Made by a program: the position numbers and the translations under genes
Source: Himantopus leucocephalus
Taxonomy: Eukaryota > Chordata > Aves > Charadriiformes > Recurvirostridae
Assembly: GCA_003993805.1 (NCBI GenBank)
Contig: RSEF01000006.1
Location: 23,436,972 to 23,500,971 of the forward strand
Direction of reading: 5' to 3'
Length of the DNA: 64,000 nucleotides
Shown: piece by piece, positions 54,601-64,000 of the stretch
How the letters are laid out: each line of letters starts with the position of its first letter
Numbering within the stretch: the first letter of the stretch is position 1
Notes under the pieces: generated by a model
The model's database searches: none
Told to the model about the DNA's origin: nothing
What the model saw: the letters and a program-made list of their open reading frames with translations, nothing else

Positions 54601-55044
54601 AGGCATTCACAAATGAGCTTTCCCTTGTGACAAAACCAGGTTCCTCTCTCTTCCATGTAAAATCTTCATGAAACCACCTTGGAAACCCCCTCTGGGGAGG
54701 GAAGGTATACAGGCAGCCTACAAGCAATGCTCCCTGCAGCCTGGCTACAGCCTTTGCTTCTTATCTTTGCTACTTTGCCTATCCCAGGCAATCAGACCTC
54801 TCAGGGGCATAAATCAGATCCCTCCCGCCTCACAGGTTCCCCATTGCTGTGTAGGTATTATCCTGTCTTAGGAGTGGCTGCCTTCAGTCTTTGGTACTTC
54901 TTGTTTTACACAGGGGTTGTTGGGAACTGGAGAGACCTCTTCTCTAAAGCTCAGAATGAAGAAATGGACCAAAAATTTGAAGACTGCCTAGGAGGAACAA
55001 AGCTGGCAGCAAAGATGAAATACGATGTGTACTGCAAGGCCTGA
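48656..55044 (+). CDS. SULT6B1: Cytosolic sulfotransferase 6B1-like, gene B (7 exons, 315 aa)
   Basis: Second intact PAPS-dependent cytosolic sulfotransferase. Exons: 48656-48857, 51121-51266, 51734-51823, 52532-52658, 53094-53188, 53610-53766, 54914-55044. Phases match gene A at every junction, and only exon 2 differs in length (146 against 140 bp, two extra codons). The PAPS loop is YPKTGTNW (64-71), catalytic histidine H130 in IILTHLP, 3'-phosphate site RNPKDTAVS with R152 and S160, C-terminal loop RKGVVGNWRD from R271, with N277 where Asp is usual. The donor after exon 2 (GTTGGC) and that after exon 4 (GTACTT) are weak but keep GT. The N-terminal 26 residues differ greatly from gene A; the rest is clearly paralogous. 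The ATG has A at -3. Intron 1 is 2263 bp against 937 in A, because a CR1 and a solo LTR were inserted. The substrate is unknown. Confidence 0.93.
48972..49622 (-). mobile_element. Old CR1 LINE fragment in intron 1 of gene B, reverse orientation
   Basis: On the plus strand it shows the complement of CR1: GGTCAACTAATACAACCTCC, TGCTCAAAGCAAGG, later TTGTCATTTCCTGGCC, GCAGTGAGATTCCCCC, AACTGCACATAATATTCAAG and GCTGCAAGAGCA. The order fits one continuous copy of about 650 bp that is heavily mutated. The corresponding intron of pseudogene C lacks it. Confidence 0.85.
49623..50468. other. Intron 1 of gene B between CR1 and LTR
   Basis: The stretch 49640-49960 is clearly similar to 57140-57480 of pseudogene C (shared GTTTCCATAGAC, AAGAAATA/AGAAATA..CTTAGCA, CAGACAG), which shows that whole genes with introns were duplicated. 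The remainder to 50468 has no recognised feature. Confidence 0.7.
50469..51069 (-). mobile_element. Solo LTR in intron 1 of gene B, with 5-bp target duplication
   Basis: The LTR is 50474-51064 (591 bp). Its plus-strand ends are TGTCCG and CAGCACA, the TG...CA form. The flanking 5-mers are CCTAG (50469-50473) and CCCAG (51065-51069), a target duplication with one substitution. Read on the minus strand it begins TGTGCTGGTTTTGGCTGGGA, which I remember as a widespread bird ERV LTR. There is no internal retroviral sequence. It ends only 56 bp before exon 2 of gene B. Confidence 0.88.
54342..54383. repeat. Tandem duplication, 21 bp x 2
   Basis: The 21-bp unit starting ACTCTCAACATGG and ending CCTCCC occurs twice, perfectly, in intron 6 of gene B. 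Confidence 0.92.
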
Positions 55045-55045
55045 A

Positions 55046-55051
55046 AATAAA
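55046..55051 (+). terminator. Poly(A) signal of gene B
   Basis: AATAAA begins one base after the TGA stop (55042-55044). A second AATAAA lies at 55239-55244 and would give a 3' UTR of about 215 bases. Confidence 0.6.
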
Positions 55052-56803
55052 CAGACGAGCAGCACGACAGCATGTTATGGTCCAAAGATGATTCTCCAAA
55101 GGTGGACAGTCCCCATGTTTTGTCCCCATGAAAAAAGAGAGAAACCCCTAAGAGATTTACTTGGCACCTCCAAGCGTTCGGGTGATAATTCTTAGGTGTG
55201 TGCTGGGCCTAGGGTGTGTGCTTCACTTGATGCAACCAAATAAAATGTGCATGTGCCTCGAGCAAATGCTTGGCATCCTTCCCGGAGGGGGACAGTGCAT
55301 AGGCATCATGGCACCAGTCTGGTGGTGTCCCTGTGACTTCTTCATGGCCTGAGATGGTGAACGAGGTCCCTGAGGTGCTCAATGGTGAGGCAGAGGGACT
55401 GATGCAGGGCCTCTCCTCCCAGGACACAGTGGGCTTGACATGGATTTGTGGTGTAGGTATGAAATCCCAAATGTCTGTGTCCAGGCAGAGCATGATAGTC
55501 TAGGTTTAGACCCATCATAGCTACCATGGTGTTGACATTTGTACAGTGAGGCCAGAAAGGCCTTTGACACTTTGGCAAATTCCTCACTTTGGCGCAGGGT
55601 GGGACTTCTGGAGCTCTTGCTGCCACAAACTCTTAAGTAATGAAAAGCTATATGTTTTCTTGAGTGTTTTGCTCCCATTGGCCTCTCTGGTGACAATTAG
55701 GTAAGAGGCAAGTGAGAAGAACTATGACCTTTGAATGGAAGGATCTGGGGAAAGAAGGCCCTTGATGACCCTGTTGCTAAACTATTAAAGCTGCACTTGT
55801 TTGACAATAAATACATTTGTGCTATGTAGGTATGATTCCCACACCCTCTTTGCTGGTATTAATATCCTTGCTACGTCTGTGCAGAACATGCTGCATGACC
55901 TCTTGTCACAACCACTCTTTTGGAGAACCACAAAAGCTAAGGAAATATCGACTCCATCTGGCAAAGGGAATTTAGTTTCTTGGAAGAGGGATTCCTCTGC
56001 TGTATTCCTAGACAGATATATCTGCAGGATTCTCACAACAAACTGAGATTTAAAACTGAGCAACCAGCACCCAAAAATGTACTAACAAAACCGGGAAATT
56101 GTCAAGGCCCTGTCAAAGCCCTGACGGTCCCTGCCCAGCGCCCCGGGCTACCCCCACCCTGCCCATAGCCCAGGACCCCATGTCAGCCCCCTGGGGGTTG
56201 TTGCAGCAATGCCGCAGCAGGGCCAGTCTCCAGCTCCCCACAGCCCTGCCCTCTTTGGCCATGGGCCCCTCTGAGCCGGGCCCACCTGCGGGCCCGCATC
56301 CCAGCCCATGCTGAGCCTGTCACCATCCCCAGGGAGGTGCCCCCCAGGGCTGCCCTTCTTCCCCCCAGATGCCTTGCTCCTGGCTGGGGGTGGGAATGGC
56401 CCTGGCTGCCGGGCCCTGACCCATGTCTCACTGACAGGAATAATGAGGAATGTGACAGATTTGGCTCTGATGGGCCACTCACAGCATGCTTCTCTGTCAG
56501 ATTTTTCTAAATTTCTGTGCAAGAGCTGCCCATGTGAAATTGCTCTGCACAAAGAGGTGTGTTTGTTTGAACCTGGTGATTCTGGGTTTGTAGGTTTTCA
56601 TTACCAGAAGAGTAGGACTTCATCTAAATCTGGGCGTCCATGGATGAAAAGAGACAGGCCGCCATGCCCCATAATTTTGGAATCAGCAACATTTTAATAA
56701 ACACCCTTTACTATTTCCTACATGGTGATATCAAAAAGCTATCTAGAGAACAGAAAGTAGTGTGCATCTCAGTGTCTGCAAGGAGCTGAACAAGGGAACA
56801 AGC
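55052..56803. other. Intergenic sequence between gene B and pseudogene C
   Basis: No gene recognised. A GC-rich block with few CpG occupies about 56095-56440 and differs strongly in composition from its surroundings. Confidence 0.5.
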
Positions 56804-58359
56804 CTGACCAGAAATGTGAAAACAGTCACTGAACTATTTAAAAAGCCTTTACTAAGATGAGAAGATGGCATCTCAAGATCTGTTGGTTTTTTTCCTGTAA
56901 AGGCATTTTGTAGCCTGAGGGCTCTTAGCAGCCCAGAAACTTTGGAAGCTCTGAAATCCTTTGAAACCAAGACTGATGATGTGATTCTCACCATCTTTCC
57001 TAAAATGGCTGAGTCTTGCTTGCTTGATGAAGAGTCCACTGCTGTAGTCCAGAAGTGTGTGACTACACATATCACAGCAATAACACCCATGACAGGTTAA
57101 TGATGACTTCAGCCTGCTGTGGAGGCACAGGAACTAGGGTTGTTCCATGCAGGAGGGCAGGAGGACTAGTGTTTCCATAGACCTCCTCCACTGCAGGACA
57201 TAGGTCATTCCTGTATGCTTAGTGGAGGTAAAGGCACACCTGCCACCCAGACTCTCGGACCTTTTTCCTCTGCCTTCCTATGCCTTTCACTCCCACCATT
57301 TGGTATTACTGGATACCTTAATGTTTTCTCCCAATCACTTAAAGAAATACCTTAGCAGGTCATTTGGAGAAAAAAAGAGAAGGGGATATTTGATCTGAAG
57401 TGGATCCACTTCATGCTTAACCTGATTTTTTTTTTTTCTCAGACAGGAAAGGTATAAAATTTTGAGGTCTCACGTAAATATCAAAAGTATTTTAGATATC
57501 ATTTGACATTTGAGTCATAACATTTCAAAGTTCCAACCAATCTTAAAAGAACTGTGCTAGAAAATGCTTTATGTGACTCATTTTAAATGTGATGTGGCCA
57601 AGATTCAACCCATTTAATTAGATGGTGTGGTGGTGAATGATGAGTAAGCTGAGAGAGATGCAGCCTAACTTGCAGCTCACCAGGGGGAAAGGGTTTCTAA
57701 AACAACATTTCTCACAGAAATTATAGCAATATGACTTGGAGAGATGAGCTCAGACTCTCCTGCTGGTTAAAAGGCTGAAATTGGATTTGGTCATTAGGCG
57801 GTAATGTAATGGTTGCACACAAACACCTCTGAAAAGCAGTAAAAACCTTGCATGGGACCTAAATTCTTTTAGTCTGTAAAGACTGTTACTTTTGACTGAT
57901 TCCTCCATTTTTTTAAAAAATTTTCTTTTCAGAAATTGATGAATTATATTTACTTTTGACTAAGTTGTCATTCCAGACTGTTTTGCTTTGGCTCTACAGA
58001 TAGAGTCATCAGTCTTCTCTGAGTTGTGATATCTCATGGTTTCCCAACTGATGTTACCTGACCCTACTTAAAAGATTTCCTTCTCCAGACCTCTCAGTCT
58101 ATGTATTCTTATGGGTGTACAAGCTGGAAACCTTGGCTATAATAAAACATCCCCTTCATAAGACACACAGCTCTTAATATTGTTTCTTGCTTGGTTTTTT
58201 GGTTTTATCTATAGTCTGTGGATCTATCTATTTCTAGTAATATGTGTAGTTTGTTTTAGTTTCCAATGCCATTAAAGAGAAGGAAATAAATTCTCTTCCA
58301 GAAGAATTATATCAACCTCATGTCCTGCCCCACTCGTGCTTTTTCAAAGCAAGGCTGAG

Positions 58360-59733
58360 GTGAACCTTCTTTTTGATTTAATCTGAAACTACTGTTATTA
58401 ATAGCACTTCATACAGATTAGTTTTCCATTTCCTGTGCAAAATGTGTTTTCTGAGATTGCATGTAGGCTTTTTCTGAATATGAAGTGATAAAGTGCTGTT
58501 TACAGAGACTGGACACATGTTCTCTTGCACCTGCAGCTATAATGGCTGCATAGGTTATTGCTTCCTTCAGCTCATCCTCGCCAAAGACAACCGCACCCTC
58601 AAATTTCCTGGGGGAGCTGCTCCCTGGCCTGTTTAATCCCAAATAATCGAGGCTAGGATCTCTTTAAACTAACTGTGAAAGGACCTTGAGTTGTCCACCT
58701 TTTCTTTACAGTGGACACACCGTAATCACCCAGAGGGCTGTAAACTTCTAAAAGCTACATTTAAGTTTAGCTAAACAAGGACAATCAGCATTTAAAATAC
58801 AGAAACTCGGTTTCTTCTGAGNCAAATCTTTCTGCTCACAGTTTTTTGTCTCAGTCCAGCAACATTTCATGGCATTTTGGGTTGCAGCAGGCTCCACACA
58901 GGCTGAACATTCCTGAGAAATTTCAGCTAGTGGCTTCCCCAAAGGCTAGGTTTACCTCCCTCTTCTGACTGTAGTTGTCTGCTCCTTCTTTTGCATGAGC
59001 TCTTGTGTTTGTCTGACACCCCCAGCTTTTTGAAGCGGCATGAAGCACTCACTTTTGGTGGCAGCAAGCTGTCAGATTGTCCCAGCTGTCTTGCACAACC
59101 TCACCCCCGGTGCCTCTGGGTCTCTAAGAAAGAATTTTTCTGTTGCTTCAGAGGCTTAGCTCTGTCATTTTCTCCTTCTTTCAGGCATCTCCTAACATCT
59201 GCCCTCACCACAGGCACCCACGCTCCAGACGGCTTTCCCAGCTCAGGGCTCTCCTTCACCCTGAGTAGAGCAGGCACAGCAAGGCAAATGGGCAACTCCC
59301 TGCCCGGCCACTGAAAGGGAACAGGGCAGACACGACGCTCTGTGCGCGCACTGACAGACAGCATCCTTCTCCCTCATACCTGGGGAGGGGCAGCAGTGCT
59401 AGCTGGTTGTAGATATCGTAGAAGTTATAGCCTTCTAGGCTGGGAGGGAAACCAGATGTGTTTCTGTAAAGAGAACTTTAGACCAAAAATCCAGTGGCAA
59501 TCATTTAAGGTTTATTGCATTCCCTCTGGTTGATTTAGCAAGAAACTCATTCATTATATGAAAAACAATGAATTTACATGTTTGCTATTGAGAAACAGCT
59601 TGCTAGCAAAGGTGTACATTCATTATTTTTTTGAATAGTATTGACAATTACAGTAAATCCTAAAAATATCTGTTTTCTGAGTATTTAACAGCTTTTTTGC
59701 TGGCCACTCAGTTGCATACTTATGTTTTTTCAG
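58360..59733. other. Degenerate intron 3 of pseudogene C
   Basis: The first 200 bp still align with intron 3 of gene B (for example the GTGCTGT and GGTTATTG/AGTTATTG stretches). No other feature recognised; one isolated N lies at 58822. Confidence 0.6.
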
Positions 59734-59828
59734 ATAAGATCCAAAACATCAAAGATGCAGCAGTGTTCTACTTCTACTTTTACTCCTACTCCTGGGATGA
59801 GTACTTCACAGCTTTATGAATGGGAGAG

Positions 59829-61379
59829 GTACTTTTCATTGTCTAGAACTATATTCTCATGAATAGTTTGTACAGGTAAAAATAGTTGTAGCTAAAGTAA
59901 GCCTAGCTTTTTGGGAATGAGCAAGAAATTAGAATTCGATGTTGTGTTTGGCAGATACTCCATTTTCAGACACTGTGTTATGTCTTTCCACCAGAAAAGT
60001 AGTTGCACAAACACTTTAGCCCTGAATTCTCCCAGGTTTTGAAATAATTCTCATGTATTATTTTTAAGGTTCCAAAGAGACAGATGTGATGTGGTTCTGC
60101 AGGGAACCTCTCTTAGCAAATGACTGAACCAGTGTAATGACAGAAGCTGTTTTTGTGCAAGTCCTGGTGCATTTGGCTCCTTCTCTTCAGCTAATGCAGT
60201 GCAAGTCGGCTGCTGCAGCTGGAATCTGATGAAGGGAGTTGCAGGGGGAGGCCACTGTATCCTCTTCAGCGGTTCCTATGCCCCTCGCTACCTCTCACCA
60301 AGTTTCTGATGGCTGGTAAGAAGCAGTTCTGGGCTGCCTGAGCAATGTTTTTTTTTATCAGAGAACTGCTCTGCCTGGGCTCCAAGGGAAAAGGGAAGGC
60401 TGGACTGAAACATTGGGACAGGTTGGACATAGTCCTCAGACTTCTTGTTGGACAGTATTTTCTAGGCCTTACTTATTGCAGACGTAATCATTTACAACCT
60501 GTGCAAAGCACAATATCACAGCAATCAGAGAGGTGTAATTGCCTGAAGACTTGCTTATATTAATAGAAAAAAAACAACAAAAAACACGTTAAAAACATGC
60601 TAGTTCTGTATGATTCAGTAAAAGCATATTAAAGTCCTGGTATCAAAAGAAAACTTTTAACCAGCTAAGACTGGCTTATGGTATGGACAGTTTCATTCAT
60701 TTTCCTTGCTTGCAATATGCAGAAAATATAGACTACCTATTTTTGAGGCTTCGTTATTACTGTTTGTAAGTATTCCAAAGACAAGTCATGTTAAGTACTA
60801 TATCCTGCATAAAATGGAGCAGTAAGATTGTTGACTGGCATTTTTTTTGAGGGGAAAAAGGGACAACATGACAACGAGAAAGACTGTTGTCATGAAAAAA
60901 CTCACACTACGTTAAAAAATACAGTGATCAAAGAAACATGTCTATAACTATGTAGTTATAGACATAAACGTTGTTAATTATACCACAGACACGCACGCTA
61001 AAACATTTCAAGAATTCATTTAGAAGGTTCTTCCAGAATTGAAATCTAATAAAGCACCTCTGACTATCCCCCTGCTATATAGAAAATCTTTCTTCCATCT
61101 TGTTCCTCCATAGTCAGTTTACTGTAAAGAAAACTAAATACAGTCAAGGAGTTGCGAACAATTCAGAATTCAGTCTTTTACTCACCCCAGCTAGTGCCTG
61201 GACAATATGCTTCAGTGCTCCCCTATTCCTTAGTACTTTCTTCATAATGCAGGTCCCATAGTTGAATATAAACCTAAGGTCATGAAAAGAAGGCAGCGAT
61301 GAAGAAGAAGAAACCCTTTCTTCTTTACATAATGTATCTTTACTTTCACTGTTGCTGAATTCTTTTGTCTCTTCAACAG
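59829..61379. other. Degenerate intron 4 of pseudogene C
   Basis: About 1.55 kb against 435 bp in gene B, so extra sequence has been inserted or kept here. I do not recognise a transposon in it. Confidence 0.5.
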
Positions 61380-61472
61380 TGGCTTGGGAATTGTCTTGAC
61401 TGTGCAACTGAATGAAACAGGCATTTCAGTGATGAATATCTAAAGTCAATAAGCTATGAGGAATAGAAGGAG

Positions 61473-62969
61473 GTAGGGTTCCTGTTATTTAAAGTAAAGC
61501 ATATTTCAACTTTTAGTCAGTGTATTACTGAAATAATGTACAACAGGTCATAATGACCCATTCAGATCAGTTCAATAATGCTTCAAAACAGAAATTGTCA
61601 GGAAATTGCTGTTAGTGCAGGTGAAATTAAAAGAGCCTATATTTATGCAGTACAGTTGCTGGCTTTTACTGAAGCCTGAAATACCAAAACCCGTTTTTGG
61701 AAAAAAATGGAGCATTTTACATAAAATTTTCTATTCAGTCAAAAAGCCCTTTTCTTCTTGGAAAATGTTTTGGCAATACATTTGGCATATACACTAAAAT
61801 GTATTTTGAAAGACTAAAAATTGGGTTTGGATATGACATAATTTTAATGAAATCCTTTTACAAAGGAGGGATTTTGCCAACTTTGAACAAAAATGTTTTA
61901 AAGAAGCTAGGCTTCACAAATAAAAGCACTTTTGTATTAACAAGCCATATGTCCACTGCTCTCCATAATGATCTTCAGCACCCAAAGTATGCACACCTAC
62001 ACATAGGTGTAAATCCTTGATCTTTTGGCAGAATCAGGGCAACTCTTAGAGGTTCACTTTCGTTCCTAAGTTGTCTGGACAATGTTGGCCATGTATGAAT
62101 AAAGTCAGCGGCCTCATTTTCAAAATTACAGAGCATTTATTTTCCATGGGTATCAGTAGATGGTGATAGCATGGAATAGCTCTTAAAATCAGACTAGATA
62201 ACATCATCATAAAGATATATAAAGATACATAAAAATACATAAAGATACATAAAGATACTTTGGAGGGAAATTTTGCCCAATATGGCAATTTTTTTTAAAA
62301 AAAAAGGTCCAATATATTGCCATGGAATTTAAACTGCCTAAGACTGAACTGAAGAGTTAACTGTAAAATATGTATTCTATAGATGGAATTGAAAACTGCA
62401 TTGCAGTAACATGAAATGTTATATATTTGGCAAATGTGTTTAACTACTGCTTACCTGTGTCCTCTCCCATTGTTCTTACTTCAGACGAAAAATGTCTTCT
62501 AAGTGTCTTCTTCAAAATGTTTGAAATAGATAGGCATGTAGAAGATGCCACCCTGCCATTAGACAGCCTGCTTCAGTAGCTCAGTATCTCCCCGTCCACT
62601 GGGGTCGGTTCCCAGGGAAGCTTGCTTTCCACTCATCACCTTGTATCTTCCCAGCACACTGACTCTTACAAATACGGACTCATAAGCTGCATCAACGAAC
62701 CTACCAGAGATTCCTGGAAGTTAGTGGTAGTGAAGTGTGTCCTACGGGCATCATTTTGTATGGGCAAAATAGCCTTGCACAAGGAAGAACCTCTGCCCAC
62801 CGGTTCCCTACCTATTCTGCCTCTTAGCTTTCTGCAGAGGAGCTGGGACCCAAAGAGTTTTCACAGCAAGCCCACTCAGGGAGAACTGTGAAGCCTACAG
62901 AAACACAGCTGTAATTCTGCCAAAAGTACAGCCAAATATCATTCTGTACAAATTCTGTATCAGAATCAG
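61473..62969. other. Degenerate intron 5 of pseudogene C
   Basis: About 1.5 kb against 421 bp in gene B. AT-rich, with a 10-bp tandem repeat at 62211-62260 and no recognisable transposon or gene. Confidence 0.5.
62211..62260. repeat. Tandem repeat, 10 bp x 5
   Basis: Five units close to AAAGATACAT stand in a row with scattered substitutions. Confidence 0.9.
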
Positions 62970-63585
62970 ATGGTGGGAACGAGAAGGGTAGCTGAATTCC
63001 CGGTGTCACCTTGACCAATGGAGATTGAAGCAGCTGCAAAGAAGACCAGTTTCAAAGCTATGAAAGAGAAATCCTCAGAAACTCAAAATCATTTGGGAAT
63101 ATTTTTTCAGAAAAGGTGAGCTGACAATTCTTTGCAAGCAGCTGTAAAAAAAAATCTGTTCTAGTTCTTAGCACAAATAATATCTATCCCAATTGTGCTT
63201 AGATAGCTCATGTTACACAGAAAAATGTGTGGATGCATTTACAGAATGATACAAAGTAGCGTGGAGATTACCTACGTTCACCTACCTAAAAGTTAGATGT
63301 CTAAGTTAGGCTAGTGGTGTAGGTATCTTCCTAACGGAGATAGTAAGTGCTTCCAGCTGAAAGTTCATTACTCTACTGTTAGACCTCTGTCTTTCTGTAT
63401 TACATTCTGGGGGTACCCGTTCACCCTCTGAGGAAGTGTCATCCAAAAATAAAACAATTTATTTATCATGTATTTAAGAATAAGCTATTGGGGGGTTATG
63501 TTATGGGAAAAAAGGCCATATTTAAAAAAAAATGTTGTGAATCATAGCTTGTCAGCTGAGCAATACTAATCAATTACTGCACACT

Positions 63586-64000
63586 CCTCATGATATTGTC
63601 CCACATGATATCCTGGTCTCTAAATTGGAGAGGCGTGGATTCAACAGATGGACCACTCGGTGGATAAAGAACTGGTTGCACAGTCACACTCAAAGGGTTG
63701 TGGTCAATGGCTTGATGTCCAAGTGGAGACCAGTGATGAGTGGCATTCCTCAGGGGTTGGTACTGGGACTGGTGCTGTTTAACATCTTTGTCAGAGACAC
63801 GGACAGTGGGATCGAGTGCACCCTCAGCACGTTTGCCGATAATACCAAGCTGTTTGGCTGGGTAGACACACTGGAGGGGAGGGATACCATCCAGAGAGAC
63901 CTGGATAGGCTGGAGAGGTGGGCCCATGCCAAGCTCACGAAGTTCAACAAGGCCAACTGCAAGGTCCTACATCTGGGTTGGGGCAATCCCAAGCACAAAT
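63586..64000 (+). mobile_element. CR1 LINE fragment, reverse transcriptase region, running off the window
   Basis: The plus strand from 63592 is open to the window end, about 136 codons, and matches the CR1 reverse transcriptase. Recognisable stretches are [22 protein letters not shown], the [17 protein letters not shown] block, the catalytic-site region [11 protein letters not shown], and LDRLERWA. The FADD box reads FADN, so the second catalytic Asp is lost and this copy cannot be active. The element lies in what would be intron 6 of pseudogene C. Its 3' end is outside the window. Confidence 0.93.

Larger units (their letters stand above)
56804..63115 (+). pseudogene. SULT6B1-like pseudogene C (B-type, intron-containing)
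   Basis: A decayed copy of gene B. Exon 1 relic 56804-57008: the start is CTG instead of ATG, TAC has become TAG within the ILYP motif, one inserted base shifts the frame, and the donor GT is CT (57009-57010). Exon 2 is not recognisable. Exon 3 relic 58278-58359, with a TAA and a deletion. Exon 4 relic 59734-59828 (95 instead of 127 bp), KIQNIKDAAVF replacing LVRNPKDTAVS, with a stop just after SWDEYFTAL. Exon 5 relic 61380-61472, several stops, but AATAAGCTATGAGGAAT is still plain. Exon 6 relic about 62970-63115. Exon 7 would lie beyond the CR1 at the window end or outside. Parts of introns 1 and 3 also align with B, so it is a duplicated and not a processed pseudogene. Confidence 0.9.

Noticed and set aside
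57490..58270. Search for exon 2 of pseudogene C
   Set aside because: No stretch aligned convincingly with exon 2 of gene B; it is deleted or beyond recognition.
1..64000. tRNA, rRNA, snRNA genes and CRISPR arrays
   Set aside because: I saw no characteristic box sequences or spaced direct repeats; CRISPR is not expected in animal DNA.

Overview
This is vertebrate nuclear DNA, almost certainly from a bird. Genes have introns with GT-AG junctions, and several CR1 LINE fragments carry the avian 3' tail with ATTCTATG-type repeats. Two solo LTRs have 5-bp target duplications. No prokaryotic features (operons, CRISPR, IS elements) are present.

Layout. Positions 1 to about 28,100 are single-copy noncoding DNA with very few transposons (one reverse-strand CR1 at 4649-5136) and no coding exon I can recognise. 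A CpG island fragment at 14457-14660, directly beside a 100-N gap, is the only strong hint of a promoter there. From about 28,100 rightwards the sequence is richer in repeats: CR1 pieces at 28136, 32550, 38237, 48972 and 63586, and solo LTRs at 33037-34157 and 50474-51064. This part holds a tandem cluster of cytosolic sulfotransferase genes of the SULT6B1 type, all on the + strand.

The cluster has two apparently intact seven-exon genes, A (40819-46261, 313 aa) and B (48656-55044, 315 aa). I traced every splice junction by frame and phase, and both proteins keep the PAPS-binding loops and the catalytic histidine. Three relics surround them: E (about 28809-29547, A-like; exons 3 and 7 recognisable, frameshifted), D (46750-46832, a lone B-like exon 3 between A and B), and C (56804-63115 and probably beyond, a decayed intron-containing copy of B with start, frame and splice lesions). 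At least five units therefore once stood here, in the order E-A-D-B-C. Their products would be cytosolic enzymes that move sulfate from PAPS to small hydroxyl- or amino-bearing substrates. The substrates cannot be read from sequence.

Several details may be worth checking: a solo LTR only 56 bp upstream of B exon 2, a poly(A) signal almost touching the stop codon in both genes, and uneven decay of C that suggests gene conversion. I found no evidence of a wholly new biological system; this is a birth-and-death gene cluster with useful insertion markers.
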